64,000 nucleotides of DNA from NCBI GenBank assembly GCA_000745135.1, contig JQNH01000001.1, forward strand, positions 682,001 to 746,000, written 5' to 3'. Source of the DNA: Rhizobiales bacterium YIM 77505 (GTDB lineage: Bacteria > Pseudomonadota > Alphaproteobacteria > Rhizobiales > Beijerinckiaceae). This document shows, in pieces, positions 1-8,286 of the stretch (the first letter of the stretch is position 1; the number at the start of each line of letters is the position of its first letter). The position numbers and the translations under genes are program-made. Under the pieces are notes generated by a model that saw nothing but the letters and a program-made list of their open reading frames with translations, was not told the origin of the DNA and did not search any database.

Positions 1-287
1 AGACCTGCAAACGCTACCTGATCAACCCCGGAAGTGTGGGACAGTCGCGCTTCGAGGCACCAGCGGCTCGCTATGCTCGCTATGACGAGGAGGCCGGGAC
101 CTTGACCTTCCACGTCCTGTCCTACGACCACCAGGCCGTGTGCAAGAAGCTGCGGCGCCATGGCCTCGTGGCACAGGTCAGCATGCCGGCCGCGAGCCTC
201 TTCGGCCGTCAGGTCGAGCGCGTCCAGAGTCGCTGGTGGGCGTGGCGCAGGAAGCGCGACGCTGCCCGCAAGCATCTCGATCCCTGA
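1..287 (+). CDS. metallophosphoesterase family protein, C-terminal fragment
   Basis: The reading frame is open from the left edge of the window (first complete codon at base 3) to TGA at 285-287, so only the last ~94 residues are present. The visible text TCKRYLINPGSVGQSR is the end of the calcineurin-like (YfcE/MJ0936 type) phosphoesterase fold, where an INPGSVGQPR-like loop follows the last metal-ligand histidine. After it come a strand pattern ARYDEEAGTLTFHVLSYD and a basic tail. The catalytic metal-binding motifs lie upstream of the window, so substrate and activity cannot be judged. Confidence 0.7.
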   Translation, partial: TCKRYLINPGSVGQSRFEAPAARYARYDEEAGTLTFHVLSYDHQAVCKKLRRHGLVAQVSMPAASLFGRQVERVQSRWWAWRRKRDAARKHLDP

Positions 288-476
288 GCTGGAGGCTTGT
301 GGTTGCCCGGCGACGGTTCGGGTGAACGCCGAGCGCCACTCCAACGTCCAGCTTCGCCTTGTCTGGAGAACGCTGTCGCCGTTGAGCCGCCCTTTAGGGC
401 TACCTCTGAAGCGCCTCGCGTGAGCCAGGCCCCGGCATGATAAGGGTCGAAGGGGCAACCGCCGCGGGATGGTGCG

Positions 477-1808
477 ATGACGAGCGCGACATTGAGGTCG
501 AGTCGATGGATACGACTCGGTTCGTCTTGCGGCTGCCTGTCGCGTCTGTCCCTGCTCCTGCCGCTCGTGGTCGCCCTCCCCATTCCCGCGCGGGCGGACG
601 CCTCCCGCGTCGAGGCCGGGGACGTCCTTGAGATCGCCGTTGCGGGAATCCCAGAACTGCGCCAGCGGATCGCCGTGAATCGGGACGGAGAGGCGTCGTT
701 CCCATTGATCGGCGATGTGAGTGTCGTGGGCCTGCAACTGCCTGAGGTGCGGGCAAGAGTGAGGGAGCTCCTTTCCAACAAGGTCTTTCGCCAGAGGACC
801 GTGGATGGCCGGGAGCGCCTCGTGTCGATCTGGCCAGAGGAGGTCGTGCTCGACATCGTCGAGTACCGTCCGGTTTACCTGAATGGCGACGTGTCGCGGC
901 CAGGGGAGCAAAGATACCGTCCCGGCCTCACCGTGAGACAGGTCGTGGCTCTCGGGGGCGGTTACGACATCATGCGCTTCCGGTCGGCCAATCCCGTCTT
1001 GGAGTCCGCCGATCTTCGAAGCGAGTACGAGGTCCTTTGGACGGAGTTCGCGCGCGAACAGGCGCAGGCCCTCCGCCTGCGGACCGAGTTGTCCCAAAAG
1101 CCTGGCTCGGATGCGGAGCTTGTGGCGCCGCCCATCCCTTCGAGCGTCGCTGCGGAGATCACGAAGCTGGAAACGGACCAGATGCGCGTACGGGACGCCG
1201 TTCACCAGAAGGACCGGACCCACCTGCAGCGATCGATCGAACTGGCCGACTCTCAGTTGTCCGCCCTGGTGGAGCAGCAAAAGAGGGGCGAGGAGGGAGC
1301 CAAGGCAGACGTGAGCGACCTTGACGCCGCCAAGACTCTGCACAACCGGGGCATGGCTCCCCTGACCCGTGTCCTCGAGGCGCGGCGCGCCGTGTTCTTG
1401 TCGTCCACCTCCTTCCTGCAGAGTGCCGCCCAGGTGTCTGCCGTCACCCGGGAGCGGGAAGAGCTCAAGCGGCGCCTGCAGAATGTCGACGATCAGCGTC
1501 GCCTGGACCTGCTCCGCGAGCTGCAAGCCGCGAACCTGAGGCTCGCAACGCTCCGCGCCCGCCTCCAGGCCGTCGGGGAGAAGCTCGTGCATACTGCGGC
1601 GTTGCGGTCACAGCTGGTGCGAGGCAGAGGCGGGAAGCCGCAGATCGACATCGTTCGGAAGATCGATCAGAGCTGGCATCGCTTTTCGGGGGACGAGGAC
1701 ACTGAGCTGTTGCCGGGCGACACTGTCGAAGTGGCTCTTCAATCGGAGGCCGTGATGGGCCTTCAAATCCGGCAGTCGGGTCCGGACGCAATCGTCGCAC
1801 CACGATAG
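477..1808 (+). CDS. polysaccharide export protein (Wza/ExoF-like, SLBB domain)
   Basis: 443 residues. An N-terminal basic and hydrophobic stretch ending in PIPARADA looks like a Sec signal peptide, so the protein is probably periplasmic or outer-membrane associated. It is followed by a Poly_export domain (VEAGDVLEIAVAGIPELRQ, then FPLIGDVSVVGL, about residues 45-110) and an SLBB-type segment (VYLNGDVSRPGEQRYRPGLT, ~residues 130-160). The C-terminal half is a long heptad-rich helical region (~180-380), as in ExoF/GumB-type proteins that couple the export channel to the Wzc-like co-polymerase. No polymerase, Wzc kinase or glycosyltransferase is visible next to it, so its polysaccharide is unknown. 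The start at 477 was chosen because it gives the complete signal peptide. Confidence 0.8.
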   Translation: MTSATLRSSRWIRLGSSCGCLSRLSLLLPLVVALPIPARADASRVEAGDVLEIAVAGIPELRQRIAVNRDGEASFPLIGDVSVVGLQLPEVRARVRELLSNKVFRQRTVDGRERLVSIWPEEVVLDIVEYRPVYLNGDVSRPGEQRYRPGLTVRQVVALGGGYDIMRFRSANPVLESADLRSEYEVLWTEFAREQAQALRLRTELSQKPGSDAELVAPPIPSSVAAEITKLETDQMRVRDAVHQKDRTHLQRSIELADSQLSALVEQQKRGEEGAKADVSDLDAAKTLHNRGMAPLTRVLEARRAVFLSSTSFLQSAAQVSAVTREREELKRRLQNVDDQRRLDLLRELQAANLRLATLRARLQAVGEKLVHTAALRSQLVRGRGGKPQIDIVRKIDQSWHRFSGDEDTELLPGDTVEVALQSEAVMGLQIRQSGPDAIVAPR

Positions 1809-1833
1809 CGGCTGCCGCAATTCGCCGGGTGAC

Positions 1834-2550
1834 GTGGTCGTGACCTCCCGTCTTGTTGATCGCATGAGCAATCGCGGCGTCGAGATGCTGCGGAGCCTTG
1901 GGCGGAACAACCATCGCACGACGCTGGAGAACGTGCTGGCGATTGCGGAAGACACGCTGTTCGACTGGATGTTCGGCACGGAGACCGCCCGGCATGTCGA
2001 GCAGCATGAGCTCGACATCAGGAACGACGTCGGCTTCAACATGTACACGCCAACGCGCGTCCGTGCTTTCCGAAAACTCCTGGACCATCTTGCCCTGCCG
2101 AAAGGTCAGGTTTTCGTGGATTTCGGCTGTGGCAAGGGGCGGGTTCTCCTCGCCGCCGCTCAATACCCGTTCGACCGCATCGTCGGAGTGGAGGTGGCTC
2201 CGCAACTGTGCGCCATATGCCGGAGCAACGTCGCCGCCTACCGGCGACGGCATTCTGGAACACTGGACATCAAGGTCGTCCAGTGCGAGGCAAGAGCCTA
2301 CAACGTCTCGCGCGACGAAACCGTCTTCTTCATGTTCAGCCCTTTCGGGCGCGCGATTGCAGCAGGCGTGCTCGGCAACATCCTGTCCTCGGTCGAAGAA
2401 TGTCCGCGAAAGGTCTGGCTGATCGTGAACAACCCCCGTGAGATCGGTCCGTCGTTCGACGCGAACCCCAATTTGGATTCACATTCCGAATTCACCTACG
2501 GCAGTTCCCTCTTCTGGATTTGGACGACAAGGAGCGGATCGCGGTCGTGA
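1834..2550 (+). CDS. class I SAM-dependent methyltransferase
   Basis: 238 residues in this frame. The SAM-binding motif I is VFVDFGCGKGRVLLAA (~residues 94-109), followed by the acidic end of the next strand (IVGVEVAPQLC), which identifies a Rossmann-type class I methyltransferase. Substrate is unknown. It starts 25 bases after the export protein and may be co-transcribed with it. The last ~17 residues (WIWTTRSGSRS) look unlike a natural end. A shift of frame near base 2500 would instead give an acidic, well-behaved tail (LLDLDDKERIAVVIGYKGSD) ending about 2579. This may be a frameshift or sequencing error. Confidence 0.7.
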   Translation: MVVTSRLVDRMSNRGVEMLRSLGRNNHRTTLENVLAIAEDTLFDWMFGTETARHVEQHELDIRNDVGFNMYTPTRVRAFRKLLDHLALPKGQVFVDFGCGKGRVLLAAAQYPFDRIVGVEVAPQLCAICRSNVAAYRRRHSGTLDIKVVQCEARAYNVSRDETVFFMFSPFGRAIAAGVLGNILSSVEECPRKVWLIVNNPREIGPSFDANPNLDSHSEFTYGSSLFWIWTTRSGSRS

Positions 2551-2779
2551 TCGGGTACAAGGGCTCGGATCTGGGTTGAGGTCTGTGCTCCTGCGTTCAC
2601 GTCCGTCGGCATAAAATACACTGTTCTCCGAGGACGGCAGGCCATCGCCCCGCGCGTGATGGTCTTCGGCGTGGCAGGCTCCCCGGCGAGCCTCAGGCTC
2701 GCCGGGGAGGGGTGGCGGGTGAACGGTCCGACTCCTCACCCGAAGGTGAGGGAGCTTCGGCCGTCAGGGCCGCCCGACG
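2551..2779. other. intergenic, convergent genes, palindromic repeat
   Basis: I see no gene here. The stretch separates the methyltransferase (+) from the RTX/beta-helix gene (-). It contains the perfect hairpin at 2679-2709 and a second inverted repeat, CCTCACC/GGTGAGG around a CGAA loop, close to 2735-2755. Both resemble the extragenic palindromes found at 49-59 kb. Confidence 0.6.
2679..2709. terminator. perfect 14-bp hairpin between convergent genes
   Basis: CTCCCCGGCGAGCC and its exact reverse complement are separated by TCA. Placed between two convergent genes it could end transcription from either side. There is no T-run on either strand, so it would not be a canonical intrinsic terminator. 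It may instead be one of the extragenic palindromic repeats of this genome. Confidence 0.5.
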
Positions 2780-4585
2780 TCATAGATGCCACTCGTAAGC
2801 CCCGATATCGGGGGCGTTGCTCCGGAGAAAGCCGTCGATGTCGACGTTCGGCGCTCCCGTAATCGCACCTTGGTCAATGGCCGGAGACGTGGAGCGGAGG
2901 TGGTAGTCACCCCCGCCATTGGGGTCGTAGTTCACGAACTGCGGGTCGGCAGTGATGGTGCCCGTGTGAGTCAAGCCGTTCTGCAAACCCCAATTGACAG
3001 CGTTCCCATAGACGAGATTGTCTTGGTAGAGGTTGCCAGTCCCGGTCAGGCCTTCTTCGTCGATGCCGATGCCGGTGTTGTCATAGACGAGGTTGTTGAT
3101 GACCTGGACGTTGTTGGCCGGCGAGGGCGCCTGGTAGAAGTCGCCCGCCCCGACCGAGATGCCGTTGCGGTTGCTGAACACGGTGTTGTTGGCGATCAGG
3201 ACATCATGGGCGTCATGCCACAGCACGATCCCGGTCTGGGAGGCGTTGTAGACCACATTGTTGACCACCGAGCCGGTGCTCTGGTGATAGATGCCATGGA
3301 CGCGGGGGCTGTCGGCCCCGATGTCGTGGACGAGGTTGCCGATGGCATGCTGGTCGGTCTGCCCGAAGCGGGCGCCGTCGAGCACGATGCCGGCCCCGCC
3401 GTCGCTGTCATTGGCGCCATTGATCAGGATGTGGTGGACGTGGTTGTTCTTGACCGTGACATGGCTGCCCTGCATGTCGATGCCGAGCCGCACCGCCGGG
3501 CTGTGGCTGCCGTCGATCTCGAAGCCCTCGATGGTGACGTGATCGCCCCGGTTGACCCACACCGCCCCGTCCGCGCCGGAGGGCCGGATCACCGCCGCGC
3601 CGCGCACGTCGGAGACGAAGCGGATGGGAGCGTCCGCGGTGCCGTCGACCTGGCTGTGGACGACCTCGTCATAGACCCCCGGCGCCACATGCACCGTGGT
3701 GCCCGGCCGCGCCGCATCCGCCGCCGCCTGAAGCGTCCGCAACGGCGAACCCACCGACCCATCATTCATGTCGCTGCCGTCCGGCGAGACATAAAGATGG
3801 ATCCCGCTGAGATCCGTGGACGGGCTCGGCGTCGCCGGCGAGGTCGCGGGAGAGCCCGAGTAGGTCCCGCTCGGAGGTGCCTGTGTTCCGCCGCCGCTCG
3901 GGGGAGCCTGGGTGACCGGCGGGGTCGTGGGTGCGCCCGACCCGGTCTCGTTCGTCGGCGCCGTTGCCCCGCTACCGGCCGGGTTTTCGCTGCCGCCGGC
4001 CTCAGTTCCCGGTTGAGGGGCGCCGTTGCTCGGCGGGCTTGTCAGCGCTCCCCTCAGGGAGCCCCCGTCAATCGTGATGTCATCCGCCGTCAGGTGGCCG
4101 TTCACGGCGATGACGCCGAGCTGCTGCGCCGTCCCTGTCGGCGATCCGTCGCCCAGGAGAGTGATGAGCGTCGTCTCTTTGCCGCCGCTCTGCGTCCAGC
4201 TCACGTCGGCCGTGAACCCTTCTCCCTCGATGACGAGCTTGTCTCCTTGTGTCGCGCTGAAGTCGAGAATGGTGTCACTGCCGATGTTGCCCGAGGAGAC
4301 ATCGAACCGGAAAGTGTCCGCTCCTCGGCCGCCCGCAAACAGATCGTTCGCGTTTCCATCGGCACGGCTAATGATGATGTCGGCGCCCCTGTCGCCGAAA
4401 ATCGCATCCCGCCCGAGGCCGCCATTCAAATGGTCATTTCCGCCTCGCCCGTACATCAGATCGTCACCGGCTGACCCTACCATCCTCTCGCCGACCTCAG
4501 ACCCTTCGAGCACATTCACCTGGTTCAAGCCTTGCGACGCCAAGAGTCTGCTGACATTCGATCCGAATGCAGTTTGCCTGCTCAT
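2780..4585 (-). CDS. secreted RTX-repeat / right-handed beta-helix protein
   Basis: 601 residues. The N-terminus has calcium-binding nonapeptides (GSAGDDLMY, GRGGNDHLN, GGLGRDAIF, GDRGADIII; ~residues 37-72). A serralysin-C-like segment follows (FAGGRGADTFRFD, then DTILDFSATQGDKLVIEG, ~83-120). A Ser/Thr/Pro/Gly-rich linker (~175-262) leads to a DUF1565-type opening (LYVSPDGSDMNDGS, then PLRTLQAAADAARPGTTVHV) and many short Asn-rich coils (NNLVYDNTGIGI, NNTVFSNRNGIS) of a parallel beta-helix, ending in DIGAYEWHL. Such folds are typical of polysaccharide lyases or surface adhesins; I cannot name a substrate. RTX repeats suggest type I secretion, but here they are at the N-terminus and no ABC/MFP exporter is nearby. 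AAGGGAAG just upstream of ATG 4585 serves as the ribosome site. Confidence 0.8.
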   Translation of the reverse strand: MSRQTAFGSNVSRLLASQGLNQVNVLEGSEVGERMVGSAGDDLMYGRGGNDHLNGGLGRDAIFGDRGADIIISRADGNANDLFAGGRGADTFRFDVSSGNIGSDTILDFSATQGDKLVIEGEGFTADVSWTQSGGKETTLITLLGDGSPTGTAQQLGVIAVNGHLTADDITIDGGSLRGALTSPPSNGAPQPGTEAGGSENPAGSGATAPTNETGSGAPTTPPVTQAPPSGGGTQAPPSGTYSGSPATSPATPSPSTDLSGIHLYVSPDGSDMNDGSVGSPLRTLQAAADAARPGTTVHVAPGVYDEVVHSQVDGTADAPIRFVSDVRGAAVIRPSGADGAVWVNRGDHVTIEGFEIDGSHSPAVRLGIDMQGSHVTVKNNHVHHILINGANDSDGGAGIVLDGARFGQTDQHAIGNLVHDIGADSPRVHGIYHQSTGSVVNNVVYNASQTGIVLWHDAHDVLIANNTVFSNRNGISVGAGDFYQAPSPANNVQVINNLVYDNTGIGIDEEGLTGTGNLYQDNLVYGNAVNWGLQNGLTHTGTITADPQFVNYDPNGGGDYHLRSTSPAIDQGAITGAPNVDIDGFLRSNAPDIGAYEWHL

Positions 4586-4945
4586 TCAATGCTTCCCTTT
4601 GAATTCAGATTCGCACTTATGGTTGGAAACTGGCCATTGATTCGACGGCCAGCGAACGGCCGAAGTTCTCGGAATCGAGTGTGAACAAGATGCGGTCTAA
4701 GCGTGGCAGGACTTGCCTTATTTTCGAGCGACAAGACTTTACAGATCTGCCATGTGAATTGTTGTTTGCGCTTGCGGGCAGGGGAAGTCACCTTCAAAAC
4801 CTTTCCCTGGACGATCCGCGGGAGCGTTGACACTGTCCTGTTGCCGGGCCGGCACAGGTCGGGCGTTGCGCCGGAAAGAGGAACCGGCTGCTCTCCAGGC
4901 CCGGACGGAGGCGGTGAACGGCGCACTCGCCTGGATTGACTTGCC
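4586..4945. other. divergent intergenic region
   Basis: About 360 bases between the divergent RTX gene (-) and the FadR-type regulator (+). It is visibly less GC-rich near 4586-4770 than the surrounding genes. I find no gene in it. A TTGACT hexamer at 4936-4941 lies 31 bases before the FadR-type operator and is a plausible -35 element for the regulator; I see no convincing -10. Confidence 0.5.
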
Positions 4946-4965
4946 TTGGATCGGATGCATGCTCG

Positions 4966-4978
4966 CTTGTCCGACAAG
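4966..4978. promoter_or_regulatory. FadR/GntR-type operator copy 1
   Basis: CTTGTCCGACAAG is an inverted repeat with 5-base arms. Its core TTGTCCGACAA fits the published consensus of the FadR subfamily of GntR regulators (t.GTm-N(0,1)-kAC.a) at every position. It lies 10 bases before the ATG at 4988 of a FadR-type regulator gene, as expected for autoregulation. The same 11 bases occur at 13298-13308. Confidence 0.65.
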
Positions 4979-4987
4979 CGGATCATC

Positions 4988-5752
4988 ATGCACGAGACCT
5001 TCGCGCGCCTTGAGATCGCTCCTGCCTACCAGCAGGTGGCCGAGGCGATCGAACGCAAGATCCTGGCGGGACAACTGGCGCCGGGAGACAGGCTTGGCAC
5101 CGAGGCCGACCTCGTGCGGCAGTTCGGCGTGAATCGCTCGACCGTGCGCGAGGGAATCCGCCTCCTCGAACAGAGCGGCCTCGTCCGGCGCGATCAGAGC
5201 CGCCGGCTCTATGTGAGCCTTCCCCGCTACAACCGCCTGGCGACGCGCGTGAGCCGGGCACTGGTGCTGCACCAGGTCACGTTCAGAGAGCTTTGGGAGG
5301 CGTCCATGTCGCTCGAGACGGCGATCGCCGGGGCGGCCGCGGAGCGCGCCTCGCCTGAGGACATCGCGGAGCTCGAAGACAACATCGCCCGGATGGAAGC
5401 CGCCGTGGAGCTTCATGCCATCGCTGACCTCGACAACGACTTCCACGCCCTGATCGCCCGCATTTCGAGGAACCGGGTTCTGCAGCTTGCCCGCGAGCCG
5501 GCGAGCCTCCTCTTCGCGCCCACCCTGAAGATGATCCTCGACCAGGTGGCGGTCGCCGGCCGGCGTAATCTCGAGGCCCACCGCAAGATCCTCGACGCCT
5601 GCCGGCGCCATGATCCCGAGGCCGCGCGGCTCTGGACCCAACGCCACATGGCCGATTGGCGCCGCGGTTTCGAGAAGGCCGGCAAGCAACTCGACGACCC
5701 CGTCGAGCGGACCTACCTTGAGCATATGGGAATGGGCGGCGCTTATCGCTGA
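4988..5752 (+). CDS. FadR-subfamily GntR transcriptional regulator
   Basis: 254 residues from ATG 4988. An earlier in-frame ATG at 4946 would place the FadR-type operator inside the coding region, so 4988 is preferred. The N-terminal winged helix-turn-helix (AYQQVAEAIERKILAGQLAPGD, then FGVNRSTVREGIRLLEQSGLV) is a textbook GntR domain. The C-terminal all-helical FCD domain contains the metal/ligand residues of the family (DNDFHALIARISRN, later AHRKILDACRRHD). Regulators of this subfamily usually respond to a carboxylic acid or its CoA ester. It heads an operon with enoyl-CoA hydratase and Liv-type transport genes, so it most likely controls them and itself. Confidence 0.85.
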   Translation: MHETFARLEIAPAYQQVAEAIERKILAGQLAPGDRLGTEADLVRQFGVNRSTVREGIRLLEQSGLVRRDQSRRLYVSLPRYNRLATRVSRALVLHQVTFRELWEASMSLETAIAGAAAERASPEDIAELEDNIARMEAAVELHAIADLDNDFHALIARISRNRVLQLAREPASLLFAPTLKMILDQVAVAGRRNLEAHRKILDACRRHDPEAARLWTQRHMADWRRGFEKAGKQLDDPVERTYLEHMGMGGAYR

Positions 5753-5782
5753 TCCGCGACAGCAAGACGAAGGTCGAGGGGA

Positions 5783-6577
5783 ATGGTGGGGAGGCTTCAA
5801 GAACCGGTCCTTCTGGAGGAGCAAGGTCCCGTTGCGTCCATTCGGCTCAACCGGCCCGACGTTCTCAATGCGCTCGATGTGGCAATGGCAGAGGGCCTTC
5901 ACGCTGCTCTGCAATCAATCGCGGCACGCCAGGAGGTCCGCGTCATCATCATCCGGGGCGAGGGGAGGGCATTCTGCGCTGGCGGGGACGTCGGCAGCTT
6001 TCGCACGGCGCCGGACGTGGCGGAACATGTCGACGCCATCATCCAGCCCTTTCATCGGGCCGTCACGCTCTTGTCGGAGTTGCCGAAGCCGTCGGTCGCG
6101 ATGCTGCACGGCGCCGTGGCCGGCGCCGGCTTGAGCCTTGCGCTTGCCTGCGACTTCGCGCTCGCCGCGGACGACGCCAGGTTCACGCTCGCCTATTCCA
6201 GGATCGGGGCGAGCCCGGACGGCTCCGCCTCCTGGTTCCTGCCGCGCATCGTCGGGCTGCGCAAGGCGAAGGAGATCGCCCTCCTCGCCGACCTCTTCGA
6301 CGCCGCCGAGGCGCATCGGCTCGGGCTCGTCAACCGCATCGTTCCGGCAGACCGGCTCGAAGGGGAGATCATGGCTCTTGCGGAACGGCTCGCGACCGGA
6401 CCGACGGCGGCTTATGGCCGGATCAAGGCTCTCGTGCACAGATCATTCGATGCGGGCCTCAAGGACCAGCTGGAAGCCGAGCGCCAGGCCTTCAAAGCCT
6501 TGACCGCGACGGCCGATTTCCGCGAGGGCGTCGCCGCCTTCATCGAGAAGCGCTCCGCCCGATTTGAGGGGCGCTGA
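5783..6577 (+). CDS. enoyl-CoA hydratase/isomerase family protein (PaaG-like)
   Basis: 264 residues of crotonase fold. The oxyanion-hole segment GRAFCAGGDV (61-70) and HGAVAGAGLSLALACD (109-124) are clear. The two glutamates of genuine hydratases are missing: the first position is Ser118 and the second is Tyr138. The segment SRIGASPDGSASWFLPR carries Asp146 as in PaaG and related CoA isomerases. I therefore favour a double-bond or ring-epoxide isomerase over a hydratase. It acts in the cytoplasm on a CoA ester, presumably of the acid imported by the Liv genes downstream. A GAGGGGA ribosome site precedes ATG 5783; the gene ends directly against livG (TGA then ATG). Confidence 0.8.
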   Translation: MVGRLQEPVLLEEQGPVASIRLNRPDVLNALDVAMAEGLHAALQSIAARQEVRVIIIRGEGRAFCAGGDVGSFRTAPDVAEHVDAIIQPFHRAVTLLSELPKPSVAMLHGAVAGAGLSLALACDFALAADDARFTLAYSRIGASPDGSASWFLPRIVGLRKAKEIALLADLFDAAEAHRLGLVNRIVPADRLEGEIMALAERLATGPTAAYGRIKALVHRSFDAGLKDQLEAERQAFKALTATADFREGVAAFIEKRSARFEGR

Positions 6578-7408
6578 ATGACGAGCGAGCTTCCTGGCTC
6601 TCCGGTGCTGAAGGTGGAGGGCGTTTCCCTCGCTTTCGGCGGCGTGCGCGCGCTCTCGAAGGTTTCCCTGGAGGCGGCAGAGGGAACAATCACCGCCATC
6701 ATCGGCCCGAACGGCGCGGGCAAGACGTCGCTCTTCAACGCCATTTCCGGCTTCTACCGCCCCGCGGAAGGCCGGATCCTGTTCGAGGGCCGCGACATCA
6801 GCAGGCTTCGTCCGCCGGCGAGAGCGAAACTTGGTCTTGCACGCACCTTCCAGAACATCGCCCTGTTTCGCGGCATGACGGTGCTCGACAACATCAAGCT
6901 TGGCCGTCACGCTCATCTGCGCACGAACGTGCTCGACGCCCTCTTCTATTGGGGGCGCGCACAAAGGGAGGAGCTCGCCCTGCGCCAGGAGATCGAAGAG
7001 CGCATCATCGATTTCCTCGAGATCCAGCACATCCGCCGCGCACCGGTGGGCGCGCTCCCTTACGGCCTGCAGAAGCGCGTGGAACTTGCCCGCGCGCTCG
7101 CCATGCGGCCCAAGATCCTGATGCTCGACGAGCCGGTGGCGGGCATGAACCGCGAAGAGACCGAGGACATGGCGCGGTTCATCCTCGACGTGAAGGAGGA
7201 GTGGGGCGTGACGATCCTCATGGTCGAGCACGACATGGGCATGGTGATGGACATCTCGGACCACGTCATCGTGCTCAACTTCGGTCAGGTCATTGCGCAG
7301 GGCCGGCCCGCCGAAGTGCAGCGCGATCCGGCGGTCGTCAGCGCTTACCTGGGATCCGGAGACGTGGGCGAGCTCTCCCGGCGGCTCCATGCAAGGCAAG
7401 CCGCATGA
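6578..7408 (+). CDS. Liv-type ABC transporter ATP-binding protein, system 1 (LivG)
   Basis: 276 residues. Walker A is GPNGAGKT (43-50), the LivG-type degenerate signature is LPYGLQKRVELARAL, Walker B is ILMLDEPVAG, and the switch His is in VEHDMGMVMDISD. Members of this family energise import of branched-chain amino acids, amides, urea or aromatic and aliphatic acids. The gene abuts the isomerase gene on its 5' side and overlaps livH by the ATGA tetranucleotide, so it is translationally coupled within the operon. Confidence 0.9.
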   Translation: MTSELPGSPVLKVEGVSLAFGGVRALSKVSLEAAEGTITAIIGPNGAGKTSLFNAISGFYRPAEGRILFEGRDISRLRPPARAKLGLARTFQNIALFRGMTVLDNIKLGRHAHLRTNVLDALFYWGRAQREELALRQEIEERIIDFLEIQHIRRAPVGALPYGLQKRVELARALAMRPKILMLDEPVAGMNREETEDMARFILDVKEEWGVTILMVEHDMGMVMDISDHVIVLNFGQVIAQGRPAEVQRDPAVVSAYLGSGDVGELSRRLHARQAA

Positions 7409-8286
7409 CGGATTGGCTCTTCCTCGCCGAGGTCTGTCTTGCGGGCATCGGCGCCGGGGCGCTCTATGCGCTGACCGGGGTGGCCTTCGTGCTCATCTAC
7501 AAGGCGACACGGGTGGTGAACCTCGCCATCGGCGAGATCCTGATGCTCGGCGGCTACGCCTTCCTCGGATTTGCCGCCGGATGGGGGCTGCCGGCATGGG
7601 CAGCCCTGCCGCTCGCGGTCCTGTGCGGCGGGCTGTTCGGCGCGGTCGTGGAGCGGACGCTCATCAGGCCGATGCTCGGGGAGAGCCCGATTTCCGTCTT
7701 CATGGTTACCGTGGGGCTTGGCTCCATGCTCGTCGGCGCGGTGGAGCTCGGCTGGGGCGCCGATCCGCTCCGCCTGCCGGAGTTCGTTCCGAACCGTCCT
7801 GTCTTCATCGGCGAGGCCTATCTCGCTCCCAAGGTCGCCTACGGGTTTGTGGCCGCCTCGCTCGTGATCGCCGCGTTCGTGCTGGCGTTTCGGTTCTCGC
7901 GCAGCGGCGTCGCCTTGCGGGCGACCGCGGGCGATCAGGGCGCCGCCTACTCCGTCGGCATCGACGTGCCGCGGGTGTTTTCGTTGGCGTGGACGGCGGC
8001 CTGCGCCACCGCCGCCGGGGCGGGGGTGCTGGTGGGCTCGATTGGCGGAATATCGCCGACCATGGGCGTCTTCGGCTTGTCTGTCCTTGTGGTCGTGATC
8101 GTCGGCGGCCTCGACTCGATCATGGGTGCGCTCGTCGGGGGGCTGCTCGTCGGTTTGATCGAGGCCCTGGCCGGCGCCTTCCTCGGCGGCGAGTACAAGC
8201 TCCTCGCCACCTTCGGGCTCCTCATCTTGATCCTCATGCTGCGCCCCTACGGCCTGTTCGGCACCCACGAGATCGAGCGCCTCTGA
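7405..8286 (+). CDS. Liv-type ABC transporter permease, system 1 (LivH)
   Basis: 293 residues from ATG 7405 (ATGA overlap with livG). About eight hydrophobic segments are visible. The family sequence ALYALTGVAFVLIYKATRVVNLAIGEILMLGGY is recognisable in the first 50 residues (read as overlapping parts ALYALTGVAFVLIYKATR and VVNLAIGEILMLGGY). The conserved cytoplasmic coupling segment near GVALRATAGDQGAAYSVGID meets the ATPases. The C-terminal helix contains VVVIVGGLDSIMGALVGG, the usual LivH sequence. The TGATG junction at 8284-8288 couples it to livM. Confidence 0.9.
   Translation: MTDWLFLAEVCLAGIGAGALYALTGVAFVLIYKATRVVNLAIGEILMLGGYAFLGFAAGWGLPAWAALPLAVLCGGLFGAVVERTLIRPMLGESPISVFMVTVGLGSMLVGAVELGWGADPLRLPEFVPNRPVFIGEAYLAPKVAYGFVAASLVIAAFVLAFRFSRSGVALRATAGDQGAAYSVGIDVPRVFSLAWTAACATAAGAGVLVGSIGGISPTMGVFGLSVLVVVIVGGLDSIMGALVGGLLVGLIEALAGAFLGGEYKLLATFGLLILILMLRPYGLFGTHEIERL

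Noticed and set aside
2786-4474. A 562-codon open frame antisense to the RTX/beta-helix gene
   Set aside because: Composition is Val/Asp/Ala/Arg-rich and without any recognisable motif, while the opposite strand encodes clear RTX and beta-helix sequence with a ribosome site.
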